Shown: positions 1 to 9,420 of the stretch, in pieces
Layout of the letters: each line of letters starts with the position of its first letter
Numbering within the stretch: position 1 is the stretch's first letter
Source: Colwellia maritima
GTDB taxonomy: Bacteria; Pseudomonadota; Gammaproteobacteria; Enterobacterales; Alteromonadaceae
Length of the DNA stretch: 64,000 bases
Assembly: GCF_022669015.1 (NCBI RefSeq)
Contig: NZ_JAKKSL010000002.1
Coordinates: forward strand, 434,001-498,000
Reading direction: 5' to 3'
Notes under the pieces: generated by a model
Seen by the model: only the letters and a program-made list of their open reading frames with translations
What the model was told of the DNA's origin: nothing
The model's database searches: none
Program-made: the position numbers and the translations under genes

Positions 1-713
1 CCAGAAAATTCAAATTGTTTATCTAGATTTAGTTGATCTTTTGATAACTCCCAAATGGCTGAGGGTGAATCATATATCAGGTAACAAACGAACATGCCTA
101 CAACAAAGAAAGCAATCAATTTCACCAGTGATTCAAAAGCAATAGCAATCATTACACCCGGATGGCGTTCTGTGATATCGATGGTACGAACACCAAAAAT
201 AATAGTAAATACAGCAAGAATAATACTAACAATGAGTCCAAGTTGCCAAATAGGTAAATCGGGAGTTTCTTGTAATATTTGATAGGAATAGATAATGGCT
301 TTTAGCTGCAACGCTATATAAGGCATAGTACCAATGAGCACTACAATAGTAATAATGACTGCTAAATTTTGTGATTTACCAAACCGTGCTGATAATAAAT
401 CAGCAATAGAGGTAATTTTAAGCTGTAAGCTTGTTTTTATTATGCGTTGAATGAAAGGCCAAGCAAAAATAAATAATAAAATAGGTCCTAAGTAAACTGA
501 AAGATAAGTATATGACTGATTAGCAGCTTGCGCTGAGGTGCCTAAGAATCCCCAAGAAGTACAGTACACGCCTAAAGATAGGGCATAAATAACAGTTTGC
601 TGTTTACTTTTAAGCTTATTTCTATATTTACTGCCTAAATACGCAATAAGAAATAACAAACTTATATAGCCAATGCTAACACAAACTAATAACCAATTTG
701 AAAACATACCCAT
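1..713 (-). CDS. SSS-type sensor histidine kinase, N-terminal membrane part (partial)
   Basis: The frame is open from ATG 713 to the window edge, so only the first ~237 residues are visible. It shows repeated hydrophobic segments and the string YCTSWGFLGTSAQAA followed by YLGP. That string is typical of the sodium:solute-symporter-like sensory domain of CbrA/CrbS/NahK-type kinases. In those proteins this domain is followed by PAS, kinase and often receiver modules; here they would lie beyond base 1 and are not seen. A second in-frame ATG lies at 707. The gene is divergent from the porin and transport operon, so regulation of that island is a reasonable inference. A plain SSS transporter is the alternative. 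Confidence 0.72.
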   Translation of the reverse strand, partial: MGMFSNWLLVCVSIGYISLLFLIAYLGSKYRNKLKSKQQTVIYALSLGVYCTSWGFLGTSAQAANQSYTYLSVYLGPILLFIFAWPFIQRIIKTSLQLKITSIADLLSARFGKSQNLAVIITIVVLIGTMPYIALQLKAIIYSYQILQETPDLPIWQLGLIVSIILAVFTIIFGVRTIDITERHPGVMIAIAFESLVKLIAFFVVGMFVCYLIYDSPSAIWELSKDQLNLDKQFEFS

Positions 714-786
714 TCCACAGCACTAAACACCCATAATGAATTTATCATAGTTCAGCCTTAAAGCATCCCTCATATTTCTAGAACTT

Positions 787-940
787 AAGTACTAGTACTT
801 CTCACCTATTATTAGATTACGACTAAAGGACTAAACCCTAGGTGCTAAGTCTTATTGCCGATTGTTAGATTTTTGTACTGTTCTATTATGTTTTTGGAAA
901 CAGAAAATGAATAAATAAAAAGTACATATCAATAGTACTT
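787..940. promoter_or_regulatory. AGTACT inverted-repeat cluster between kinase and porin genes
   Basis: A perfect 14-bp palindrome, AAGTACTAGTACTT, sits at 787-800. A looser inverted pair, AAGTAC (920-925) and GTACTT (935-940), lies about 55 bp before the porin ATG. The shared AGTACT core in a divergent intergenic region suggests an operator. The cognate regulator is not visible, and assigning it to the partner of the adjacent kinase is inference. Confidence 0.4.
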
Positions 941-995
941 AACGACATAGATATAAAAACACAAACAAAAATACATATAACTAGGGGAAACAACA

Positions 996-2034
996 ATGAT
1001 TACCAAGTCTAAAAATTTATTACTCGCGTCAAGCTTACTTGTTGCAGCAGGCGTTGCCAACGCCGGATACGACATTAAGTTATCGGAAGACGATAAAATA
1101 TCTTTTGGTGGTTATATTAAAGTAGATGCACGTTATGTTGATGGTGATGTGGCCTATAGACCTTATTGGATTGGTACAGGATCTAAGCTTGATAATAGCG
1201 CTTCACAATTCAACTTATTCGCTAATGAAACGCGTTTTAATATGAAATATACCCATGGTGATGTGATGGGCTTTATTGAAATGGATTTTTGGGGCGGTGG
1301 CGGTAACGAAATCGTTTCAAATTCTGCAAACCCTCGTATTCGTCATGCATTTATCAAATACAAAAATGTACTAGCAGGACAAACTTGGTCAACGTTCATG
1401 AACACAAGTGCTATTCCAGAATCAGCTGACTTTGCCGGTGCAACGTTAGGTTTAGTCTTTATTCGTCAAGGTCAAATACGTTATACCATGGGTGATTTCC
1501 AGGTATCACTTGAAAACCCTGAAACTTGGGGTGGTGATACAGCCAACGACAATGTTCCAGATGTTACTGCACGTTATAACTTAAAAGGCGATTGGGGTAA
1601 TGTGTCGTTCTCTGCATTAGCGCGTCAATTAAATACAACCCTAGGTAATACTGAAACAGCTATTGGGGCTTCAATTCTTTGGTCGTATTAAAACGGTTGG
1701 TAAAGATGATTTTAGATTTCAATTCCATCAAGGTGAGTTAGGTCGTTATGTAGGTGCCGCTTTTGCTACTGATGTTATTGGTGAAGAAGTTGAAGATGTT
1801 ACCGCCTACCTTGCAGCTTACCGTCATTATTGGACAGACACTTTACGAACTACTGTACTTTATGGTGCAGCAGAAGCGGATGTTTCTGGCGCTGATAGAA
1901 GTCAATGGGGGGTTAACTTATTCCAAGACTTAACTAAACAATTAGCGGTAGGTGTTGAAGTAGGTAATTTCAAAATGAAAACTCTTGATGCTGATTCAAA
2001 CTATGCACAGCTTTCATTGAGGTATGTACTTTAG
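996..2034 (+). CDS. DcaP-like outer-membrane porin (frame broken near 1676)
   Basis: The protein begins with a signal peptide ending near ANA, residue 23. A beta-rich outer-membrane barrel follows, containing GGYIKVDARYVDGDVAYR, a hallmark of DcaP-like trimeric porins, which pass small anionic organic acids. The last residues (LRYVL) end in an aromatic-hydrophobic strand with a C-terminal leucine. The first frame stops at 1691, while the second half continues in the next frame from about 1670 to 2034. Restoring GCTGG in place of CTTTGG at 1676-1681 gives one ~345-residue protein. It is followed at once by a strong terminator, so it is probably transcribed alone, upstream of the ABC transport operon it may feed. 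Confidence 0.82.
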
Positions 2035-2086
2035 TTTTATAACAAAACTTTGTTGACGTAACAGTTCCCATTTGTTGTTACGTTTT

Positions 2087-2115
2087 GGAGGGGGATATTC
2101 CCCCTCCCTTTTTTA
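2087..2115 (+). terminator. Rho-independent terminator after porin
   Basis: The stem GGAGGGGG (2087-2094) pairs with CCCCCTCC (2100-2107) across a five-base loop and is followed by a T run. It separates the porin transcript from the operon starting at 2205. Confidence 0.88.
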
Positions 2116-2204
2116 TCGACAGGACGTACGATATATCGCGATGAAAGGATGTCAAAGAGCGTGTATTACGCACATATTATTTATATTAATTTAGGAGAGT
2201 GAGT

Positions 2205-3017
2205 ATGACTGAGTCAATACTCAAAGTAGAACATGTTTCATTGGCGTTTGGTGGTGTTAAAGCACTGACTGACGTTAGCTTTGAGGTTCCCCGAGGCTCT
2301 GTATTTTCCATTATCGGTCCTAATGGGGCAGGTAAAACATCCATGCTTAACTGTATTTCTGGTCGTTATCGTCCTAATTCTGGCGCTGTTATTTTTAATG
2401 ATCAAAATGTGACTAAGTTAAGTCCTAACGACAGGGCAGATCTTGGTATGGGACGTACTTTTCAAAATTTAGCCCTTTTTGGTCATATGTCAGTATTGGA
2501 TAACATCATGGTTGGTCGTCACCATTTATTGAAAAATAACTGGTTAACAGGGCCATTATATTGGGCATCATCTGCACAAAAAGAAGAGCTTGCCCATCGT
2601 CGTTATTGTGAAGAAATCATCGACTTTTTAGAAATTTCACATATCAGAAAATCTGTTGCCGGTACGTTATCTTATGGTTTACGTAAACGTGTTGAGCTTG
2701 CACGTGCAATGGCTTTAAAGCCCGAATTAATTCTTCTTGATGAACCTATGGGCGGTATGAATTTAGAAGAAAAAGAAGACATGGCGCGTTATATCCTTGA
2801 TTTAAACGAAGAATTTGGCATCACAGTTGTGATGATTGAACATGATATGGGCGTAGTGATGGACATTTCTCATAAAGTAATGGTACTTGATTTTGGTAAG
2901 AAGCTCATGGCGGGATTACCTGATGAAGTAATGGCTGACCCACATGTTAAACGTGCTTACCTTGGTATAGAAGATGATGAAGTAGATGATATCTATGAAG
3001 AACAGGAGGCAAGTTAA
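2205..3017 (+). CDS. livG: Branched-chain-type ABC transporter ATPase (LivG-like)
   Basis: This 270-residue ATP-binding subunit belongs to the HAAT (branched-chain amino acid/amide) importer family. Walker A GPNGAGKT lies at residues 38-45. A degenerate signature, LSYGLRKRVELARAMA, precedes Walker B LILLDEP, and the H-loop is in MIEHDMG. The C-terminal extension after HVKRAYLG is typical of LivG. ATG 2205 is preferred over GTG 2199 because AGGAGA (2192-2197) sits at the right distance. It overlaps the next gene by one base, so the pair is translationally coupled. The substrate is unlikely to be leucine, given the ligases in the operon. Confidence 0.88.
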   Translation: MTESILKVEHVSLAFGGVKALTDVSFEVPRGSVFSIIGPNGAGKTSMLNCISGRYRPNSGAVIFNDQNVTKLSPNDRADLGMGRTFQNLALFGHMSVLDNIMVGRHHLLKNNWLTGPLYWASSAQKEELAHRRYCEEIIDFLEISHIRKSVAGTLSYGLRKRVELARAMALKPELILLDEPMGGMNLEEKEDMARYILDLNEEFGITVVMIEHDMGVVMDISHKVMVLDFGKKLMAGLPDEVMADPHVKRAYLGIEDDEVDDIYEEQEAS

Positions 3018-5005
3018 TGTCGAGCCAATTAAAAATAAATGCTTTTAAAGCAAGTAACGATTTTGATATGGGGGAGTTAGATACTTTCCCTAAAATACTA
3101 AGACATAATGCTAAAAACTGGCCTAATGATATTTCCATGCGTGAGAAAGAATTTGGCATTTGGAACGAATTTACTTGGCAAGATTATGAAAACCGCGTTA
3201 AGTGGCTTTCGCTTGCTTTACGAAAATTAGGTGTTCAACCTAAAGATGCCATCGCATTATTAGGTGATAACCGTCCTGAATGGGTTTGGGGTGAAATTTC
3301 GGCCCACGCGATGGGGTGTTATTCTATTGGTATTTTCCAAGATTCATTACATGAAGAAGTGGTGTATTTACTAAATAAAAGTAACGCCACCGTGGTTATT
3401 GCCGAAGATGAAGAACAATGCGATAAATTGCTTGAACTTGGTGAGCAAGTATCAGAGGTAAAATTTATTGTTTATTGCGATCCTCGAGGTATGCGTAAAT
3501 ATGACGATAAGCGTTTAATTAGTATTGAAGATATTTACAAGCAAGGCCAAGAAATAGATAAAAAATTTCCAGACTTATACAACACATATGTTGATTCAAC
3601 TAACGCTGATGAAACGGCTATTTACTGTACAACGTCAGGTACAACTTCTAAACCTAAAATTGCTTTTTTAGGTGGCGGTAATTTTGTTAAACACTGCAGC
3701 TCGTATTTACGTGCTGATCCTCGTCAAGCCGGCGATAATTATGTATCAGTACTGCCATTGCCTTGGATTATGGAACAAGTATATGCCGTTGGACAAGCCT
3801 TAATTGCCAGACAAATAGTTAATTTTGTGGAAGAACAAGAAACTTTAATGGCTGACTTACGAGAAATAGGCCCAAGTTTTGTGTTACTTGCTCCACGAGT
3901 TTGGGAAGGTATTTTAGCGGATGTCAAAGCTAGGATGATGGACTCAACGCCACTAAAACAAAAATTGTTTGATTATGCATTTGCTATAGCAGAGAAAGCG
4001 CAAAACCAAGGAAAACGTTCATGGTTTGCCGACTTGTTATTGATGAAAGCGTTAAAGGATAGGTTAGGTTTTACTTTTCTTAAATCGGCTGCAACGGGTG
4101 GCGCCGCTATGGGACCAGATACGTTTAGATTTTTCCAAACTATCGGTGTACCACTACGTCAGCTATATGGTCAAACAGAGCTTTGTGGTGCATACACAGT
4201 GCATCATGCCGAAGATGTCGATTATGACAGTGTGGGTATTGCTTTTGACAGTGCCGAAGTAAAAGTTATTAATGCTGATAAAGAAGGCGTTGGTGAAGTT
4301 ATCGCGAAAACAGTGGGTATGTTCACGGGATATTTAGATAATCAAGAAGCTTATGACGAAGATGTAATTGATGGTTGGATGCACACAGGTGATCTTGGTT
4401 ATGTTAAACCTTCAGGCCATTTAGTGATTATTGACCGTATTAAAGATTTGGCGAAAACCGACAATGGTGTGCAGTACTCACCTCAATATATTGAAAACAA
4501 ATTGAAATTTTCATCTTTCATTGGTGAAGCCGTGATCTTAGGTAAAGATAAACCTTATTTAAGTGCGTTAATTTGTATTCGTTTTTCTATTGTATCTAAA
4601 TGGGCTGAACAACAAGGTTATGGTTTTACTAACTATACCAGTCTTGCTTCATTACCAGAAGTTTATCAAAAGCTGACAGATGAAGTTGAAAAAGTAAATG
4701 CAACCTTACCAGACGCTCAAAAAATCAATAAATTTATCTTATTGTATAAAGAATTAGATGCTGATGATGGTGAGTTAACGCGTACCCGTAAAGTGCGTCG
4801 GACTGTTATTGCCGATAAATATGGCGACATTATTACTTCAATTTATGACAACAAAGAGAAGGTGGATGTTGATACTGTTATTACCTTCCAAGATGGCGGT
4901 AGCTCACGAATTCAAACGCAGCTTAAAGTGGCTACGTTAATTGAAAACGATGGGCGAGCAGTGTCGAAATCTAATAACAACCCATCACAGAGGAAAGCAT
5001 CATGA
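3017..5005 (+). CDS. AMP-dependent acyl-CoA synthetase embedded in ABC operon
   Basis: This 662-residue ANL-superfamily ligase is closest in style to long-chain acyl-CoA synthetases. The phosphate loop reads YCTTSGTTSKPK at about 203-214, with serine and lysine where TGxPKG is usual. The adenine motif YGQTE lies near 390 and TGDLGY near 455. It should activate a carboxylic acid to its CoA thioester through an acyl-AMP. It sits between livG and livH with overlaps at both ends, so it is made with the importer. This suggests the imported acid is trapped as CoA ester. The substrate cannot be read from sequence. Confidence 0.85.
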   Translation: MSSQLKINAFKASNDFDMGELDTFPKILRHNAKNWPNDISMREKEFGIWNEFTWQDYENRVKWLSLALRKLGVQPKDAIALLGDNRPEWVWGEISAHAMGCYSIGIFQDSLHEEVVYLLNKSNATVVIAEDEEQCDKLLELGEQVSEVKFIVYCDPRGMRKYDDKRLISIEDIYKQGQEIDKKFPDLYNTYVDSTNADETAIYCTTSGTTSKPKIAFLGGGNFVKHCSSYLRADPRQAGDNYVSVLPLPWIMEQVYAVGQALIARQIVNFVEEQETLMADLREIGPSFVLLAPRVWEGILADVKARMMDSTPLKQKLFDYAFAIAEKAQNQGKRSWFADLLLMKALKDRLGFTFLKSAATGGAAMGPDTFRFFQTIGVPLRQLYGQTELCGAYTVHHAEDVDYDSVGIAFDSAEVKVINADKEGVGEVIAKTVGMFTGYLDNQEAYDEDVIDGWMHTGDLGYVKPSGHLVIIDRIKDLAKTDNGVQYSPQYIENKLKFSSFIGEAVILGKDKPYLSALICIRFSIVSKWAEQQGYGFTNYTSLASLPEVYQKLTDEVEKVNATLPDAQKINKFILLYKELDADDGELTRTRKVRRTVIADKYGDIITSIYDNKEKVDVDTVITFQDGGSSRIQTQLKVATLIENDGRAVSKSNNNPSQRKAS

Positions 5006-5893
5006 ATTTTGAACTCTTACTTCAATTAGTCACCAATGGGCTTATTGTTGGTTTGCTATACGGCGTTATCGGTATGTGTTTTGTGTTGGTGTATAAATCA
5101 ACACAAATCGTTAACTTCGCCCAAGGTGAATTTTTACTTATTGGTGCCTGGGTTTGTTGGGCATCTCTGATTTATTTAGAACTACCATTTTTTGTTGGAT
5201 TTTTGTTAACGCTCGTGTTTATGGCCGGTTTTGGTGTGCTGCTCCAAATGATAGTGCTACGTCCTATGATTGGTGAACCAATTATATCAGTGATTATGGT
5301 GACTATTGGCTTGTCAATATTCTTCCAAGCTTTAATGAAATGGATATTTGGTGTTTCGCCTCAAAGTTATCCGCAGGTATTTGATACTCAAAATATTAAT
5401 ATTTTTGGCCTAAATATCGAAATGGCTTATCTCATGAGTACGATTATTGCACTGTGTATCATGGTTGCCTTCTTCTTATTCTTTAAGTATTCAAGACATG
5501 GTTTAGCGATGCGTGCCACAGCTTTTGATCAACAAGTGTCACAAAGCTTAGGCATATCTGTAAAACATGTATTTGCGATGGTGGGGAATTGCAGCCACAG
5601 TATCAGGCACTCTTGGTGTGGTTATTGGTATGGTAAATGGTGTATCTGATTCACTTTCTATTATGGGGATTAAAGTCTTTCCAACCGTAATTCTAGGAGG
5701 ATTAGACTCTATTGTGGGCGCTATCGTTGGCGGTATAACCATCGGTGTTTTAGAAAATGTCGCTGAGTTTTTTGATAGTCAATATTTACATGTGGGCAAT
5801 ATGTACGACATCGCACCATTTTATGTGCTGTTAATTATTCTTTGGTTCAAACCATACGGTTTATTTGGCACGAAAGATATTGAGCGTATATAA
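5002..5893 (+). CDS. livH: ABC transporter permease, LivH-like (frame broken near 5579)
   Basis: This is a hydrophobic inner-membrane permease of about 297 residues with LivH-type segments. The start region contains GLLYGVIGMCFVLVYKST, followed by FAQGEFLLIG. The initiator ATG overlaps the stop of the ligase gene. The frame changes near 5577-5583, where atgGTGGgga replaces a probable AGCTGG (expected A-M-S-W-G-I-A-A). Both halves retain full homologous length with no loss, so the gene is probably intact in the cell. It pairs with the LivM-like protein downstream. Confidence 0.83.
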
Positions 5894-5933
5894 CGCCAAT
5901 TAACAGACAATAACAATTTTTTAGGAGTGATTT

Positions 5934-7008
5934 ATGTCTAGTTTAACTATGCGCCCGTGCGGAGATTTTCGTACTAGCTATAAACAAGATAATACAATTT
6001 TTGAAACAAAAACTATTCGTTGGGTGACTATTTTAACCATAATTGCCTTGTGTTTTGCACCCTTTGTACTCGGTGGGTACTTTATTACGTTACTCATTCA
6101 AATATCCTATTTGGGGATAGCCGCTTTAGGTTTGAACATTTTAGTGGGTTACACCGGGCAAATTTCACTAGGACACGGTGCTTTCTTTGGTTTTGGTGCA
6201 TTTGCCTCAGCTTGGTTAAATACAAGTTTTAATATACCGGTGTTCTTATGTATTCCCTTAGCCGGTTTTTTAACCATGGGTGTTGGCATGATGTTTGGTG
6301 CACCGGCTGCGCGAATTAAAGGCTTATATTTAGCGATAGCGACCTTAGCAGCACAATTCATTATTGAAGATTTTTTTGCACGAGCAGAATGGTTTTCAGG
6401 TGGCGCTCTTTGGGTCAATGGCTGAACCCTTAAACTTGTTCGGTTTTATTTTTGATACCGATAAAAGTTTTTACTATGTCGCACTTTTTGCTTTAGTTTT
6501 TATGTTTATTTGGGGCTGTAACCTAATGCGTAGTCGTGATGGAAGGGCATTCGTCGCTGTACGTGACCATTATTTGTCAGCTGAAATCATGGGCGTTAAA
6601 TTAAATAAATACCGTTTATTATCTTTTGGTATTTCATCTTTTTATGCCGGTATTGGTGGCGCACTCTATGCTCATTATTTAGGTTATGTTTCAGCTGAAG
6701 GCTTTACCATCATGATGTCTATTCAATTCTTAGCCATGATTATTATTGGTGGTTTAGGTTCAATAAAAGGCACATTAATGGGCGTTATCTTTATGGTCTT
6801 TTTGCCTGAAGTTTTAGGCAATATCGTTGGCTTAATGAAAATGACTGACTGGGGCAATATTCCCATGGTTGTTGATGGTTTAGCTTATATCAAAGAAATG
6901 GCTATTGGTTTGGTCATTATCGGCTTTTTGATTTTTGAACCTGAAGGCTTAGCACATCGTTGGGCTCAAATTAAAAATTACTGGAAATTCTATCCGTTTG
7001 CTTATTAA
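5934..7008 (+). CDS. livM: ABC transporter permease, LivM-like (frame broken near 6408)
   Basis: This is the second permease of the importer, about 358 residues. LivM features visible are LGLNILVGYTGQISLGHGAF, with its GQxSLGHG motif, and the EAA-like region around VAVRDHYLSAEIMGV. The frame shifts at CTTTGG (6408-6413), where GCTGG restores an uninterrupted reading S-G-G-A-A-G-S. A Shine-Dalgarno TAGGAG precedes ATG 5934. An AT-rich gap with a stem-loop separates it from the binding protein. Confidence 0.83.
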
Positions 7009-7060
7009 ACATTTTAATTTGAATAAATTAATAACGATTTAAAAAGTAATGGAGAATAAT

Positions 7061-7102
7061 GCGCAGTTAAATTGATGGGGAGAGCAATTTATTTAACTGC
7101 GT
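7061..7102 (+). other. mRNA stem-loop upstream of binding-protein gene
   Basis: GCAGTTAAAT (7063-7072) pairs perfectly with ATTTAACTGC (7091-7100) and extends one or two pairs outward. No T run follows. It could act as a processing or stabilising element that raises expression of the downstream binding protein, as is common in ABC operons. The role is inferred. Confidence 0.45.
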
Positions 7103-7182
7103 AACGTAAAGCAAGCAAGCATAAAAATAATATTTACCTCACTTATCTGTGGGTAAGGTAACAACAATTTAAGGAACATCAC

Positions 7183-8443
7183 ATGAAAAACGTTATGAAT
7201 AAAAAATTATTACTAAGCTCAATTGCAACCAGTATTGTGTTAAGCATTACTAGTCAGGCGCAAGCGCAAGATTCAGTGTTTGTTGGCCATTTAGCTGACA
7301 TGTCAGGCCCTACCGCTTTTGTTGGTAAAAACTACGCAGATGGCGTGCGAGATTCTCTTGCATATATTAATGCGCACGGTGGTATAAATGGTACAAAACT
7401 TGAGTCTGAAACCATCGATTACGCTTATAAAGTGCCACAAGCGATAGCATCTTATAAAAAATGGAAGACCCGTAAAAAAATGGTGGCGATGCAAGGTCAG
7501 GGGAACGGCAGATACAGAAGCATTAATTTCCTTTGTTGCACGTGATAAAACGCCAGTGTTTTCTGCTTCTTATTCTGGACATTTAACTGATCCAACAGGA
7601 AAAAATCCGCATACAAAAAAACCGGCACCTTATAATTTCTTCTATGGCGCTTCTTATTCAGACGCGTGTCGTGGTCTAGTACAATGGGCTGCGGAAGACT
7701 GGAAAAATAAAGGTAAAACAGGCCAACCGAAATTTACTCATATTGGTGCTAACCACCCATTCCCTAATGCTCCGAAAGCAGCGTGTGCCGAATATGCGGA
7801 AGAATTAGGTTTTAACGTGTTACCACCAGTTGTGATTTCAATGAAGCCCGGCGATTTTAAAGCACAATGTTTAAGCATTAAAAGCTCTGGTTCGAATTAC
7901 GGTTATATAGGTAACTTAGGTGGTTCAGTACTGTCTTTAGTGAAGTCTTGTAACACTGTAGGTGTTGATATTCAACTTATGTCAAACATTTGGGGGGGTG
8001 ATAAAGAGGTATTTGAAGCGGGTGGTGAAGGCATTAAAAACTATATATTCCCAACGATGACACCTTTTTGGAATGACCAAGTACCTGGTATGAAGTTGGT
8101 TCGTGAAATTTCTAAAATGTCAGATGAGTCAGGTGAAAAAGAACGTGTACATCATTATATTCGCGGTGTTTGTTCAACTTACTTTATGAAAGAAGCAATG
8201 GAATGGGCAAAAGATAATGGTGGCATTACGGGTGAAAACATTAAAAAAGGTATGTATGTTCATAAGGACTGGGTACCAAAAGGCTTAGAGGGTGTGTGCT
8301 TAGCAGCTAACTGGACCAATGAAGATCACCGTGGTATTAACCAAGTTAATATTTACAAAGGCAACTATGTCGACGGTAAAGTTGAGATAGAAAAAGTGTC
8401 ACAAGTAACTTTAAAGCGTCGTGATGACTGGTTAGGTTATTAA
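7183..8443 (+). CDS. livK: ABC transporter substrate-binding protein, LivK-like (frame broken near 7497)
   Basis: This is a periplasmic type I solute-binding protein of about 420 residues. A signal peptide ends near SQAQAQ, and the mature protein opens FVGHLADMSGPTAFVG, which is typical of Peripla_BP_6 proteins. The frame breaks at ggTCAGGgga (7492-7500). GGCTGGGGA would restore Q-G-W-G-T-A-D-T-E-A-L, the family pattern GWGTxDTEAL. The first ATG (7183) and an ATG four codons later (7195) are both possible starts. It is the specificity determinant of this transport system; the ligand is unknown. Confidence 0.85.
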
Positions 8444-8492
8444 TCCTGTCTTATTTGATAATTGTTGGAACACATAACGTTCCTATTATCTG

Positions 8493-8530
8493 ATAACTAT
8501 CTCGCTTTCAAAAGCGGGATAGTTATATTT
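8493..8530 (+). terminator. Hairpin between livK-like and livF-like genes
   Basis: ATAACTATC (8493-8501) pairs with GATAGTTAT (8518-8526), and an inner CGCTTT/AAAGCG stem extends the hairpin, which is followed by ATTTTC. It looks like a weak or partial terminator that would leave the binding protein in excess over the ATPase genes, a common arrangement. Confidence 0.6.
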
Positions 8531-8549
8531 TCAACGGAGTAAATATTAT

Positions 8550-9370
8550 ATGTCACAGGCGGCAGCAAAAATTAAAACAGCTTCACCTATGCTTTCAGTT
8601 AACAATATTGAAGTGGTTTATGACGAAGTTATACAAGTGCTTCGTGGAGTGTCTCTCGATGTGCCAGAAGGTGAAGTGGTTACTTTACTAGGGCCAAATG
8701 GTGCAGGTAAATCAACAACATTAAAAGCTATATCCGGTTTACTTAAAACTGAATATGGTGAGGTTACTAAAGGTGATATTACCTTTATGGGTGAGCGTAT
8801 TGATAAGAAAAATGCAGAAGATGTAGTACGAAGTGGACTTTTTCAGGTCATGGAAGGACGTCGAATTATTGAAGACATGACATCTATTGAAAACCTTAAA
8901 TTAGGGGCTTATACCCGTAAAGATTCGCAAATTAATCAAGATATCGAAATGGTATTTAATTATTTTCCTCGCTTAAAAGAACGTACAGGTCTTGCAGGTT
9001 ATTTATCAGGAGGGGAGCAACAGATGCGGCGATAGGCAGAGCATTAATGGCGCGTCCTAAAATGATTTGCTTAGATGAACCATCCATGGGGTTATCACCA
9101 TTATTAGTAAAAGAAGTTTTCGGTATTATTAAAAAAATAAACCAAGATCAAGGTATTACCATGTTGTTAGTTGAGCAAAATGCTAACTACGCCATTAAAG
9201 CTGCAGACTATGGTTACATTATGGAATCAGGGAAAATTGTACTTGATGGTACGCAAGAACAACTGCTAAGTAATGAAGACGTAAAAGAATTTTATTTAGG
9301 TGGTGGTAACGAGGAGCGTAAAAGCTTTAAAAACTTAAAATCTTACAAACGACGTAAACGTTGGTTGTAA
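8550..9370 (+). CDS. livF: ABC transporter ATPase, LivF-like (frame broken near 9025)
   Basis: This is the second ATPase of the importer, about 273 residues. Walker A GPNGAGKST, signature LSGGEQQM, Walker B MICLDEPSMGLSP and the H-loop-side LLVEQN are all visible. The frame breaks inside the signature helix. The observed atGCGGcgata should read atGCTGGcgata, giving Q-Q-M-L-A-I-G-R-A-L exactly as in LivF proteins. The C-terminus carries a basic tail after FYLGGGNEERKSF. It lies in the same operon as the CoA ligase that follows. Confidence 0.86.
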
Positions 9371-9420
9371 GCATCTGAGACGTTTGTAATTTATCTGAAT
9401 TTTAAAATAATCGAGTTACC

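Noticed and set aside
94..282. Short plus-strand ORF at the window start
   Set aside because: It is antisense to the clear sensor-kinase membrane domain and has no family resemblance.
5002..9370. Decay of the ABC operon into pseudogenes
   Set aside because: Five lesions would suggest decay, but the same kind of lesion hits essential thrS, pth and kdsA, and all other positions remain conserved.
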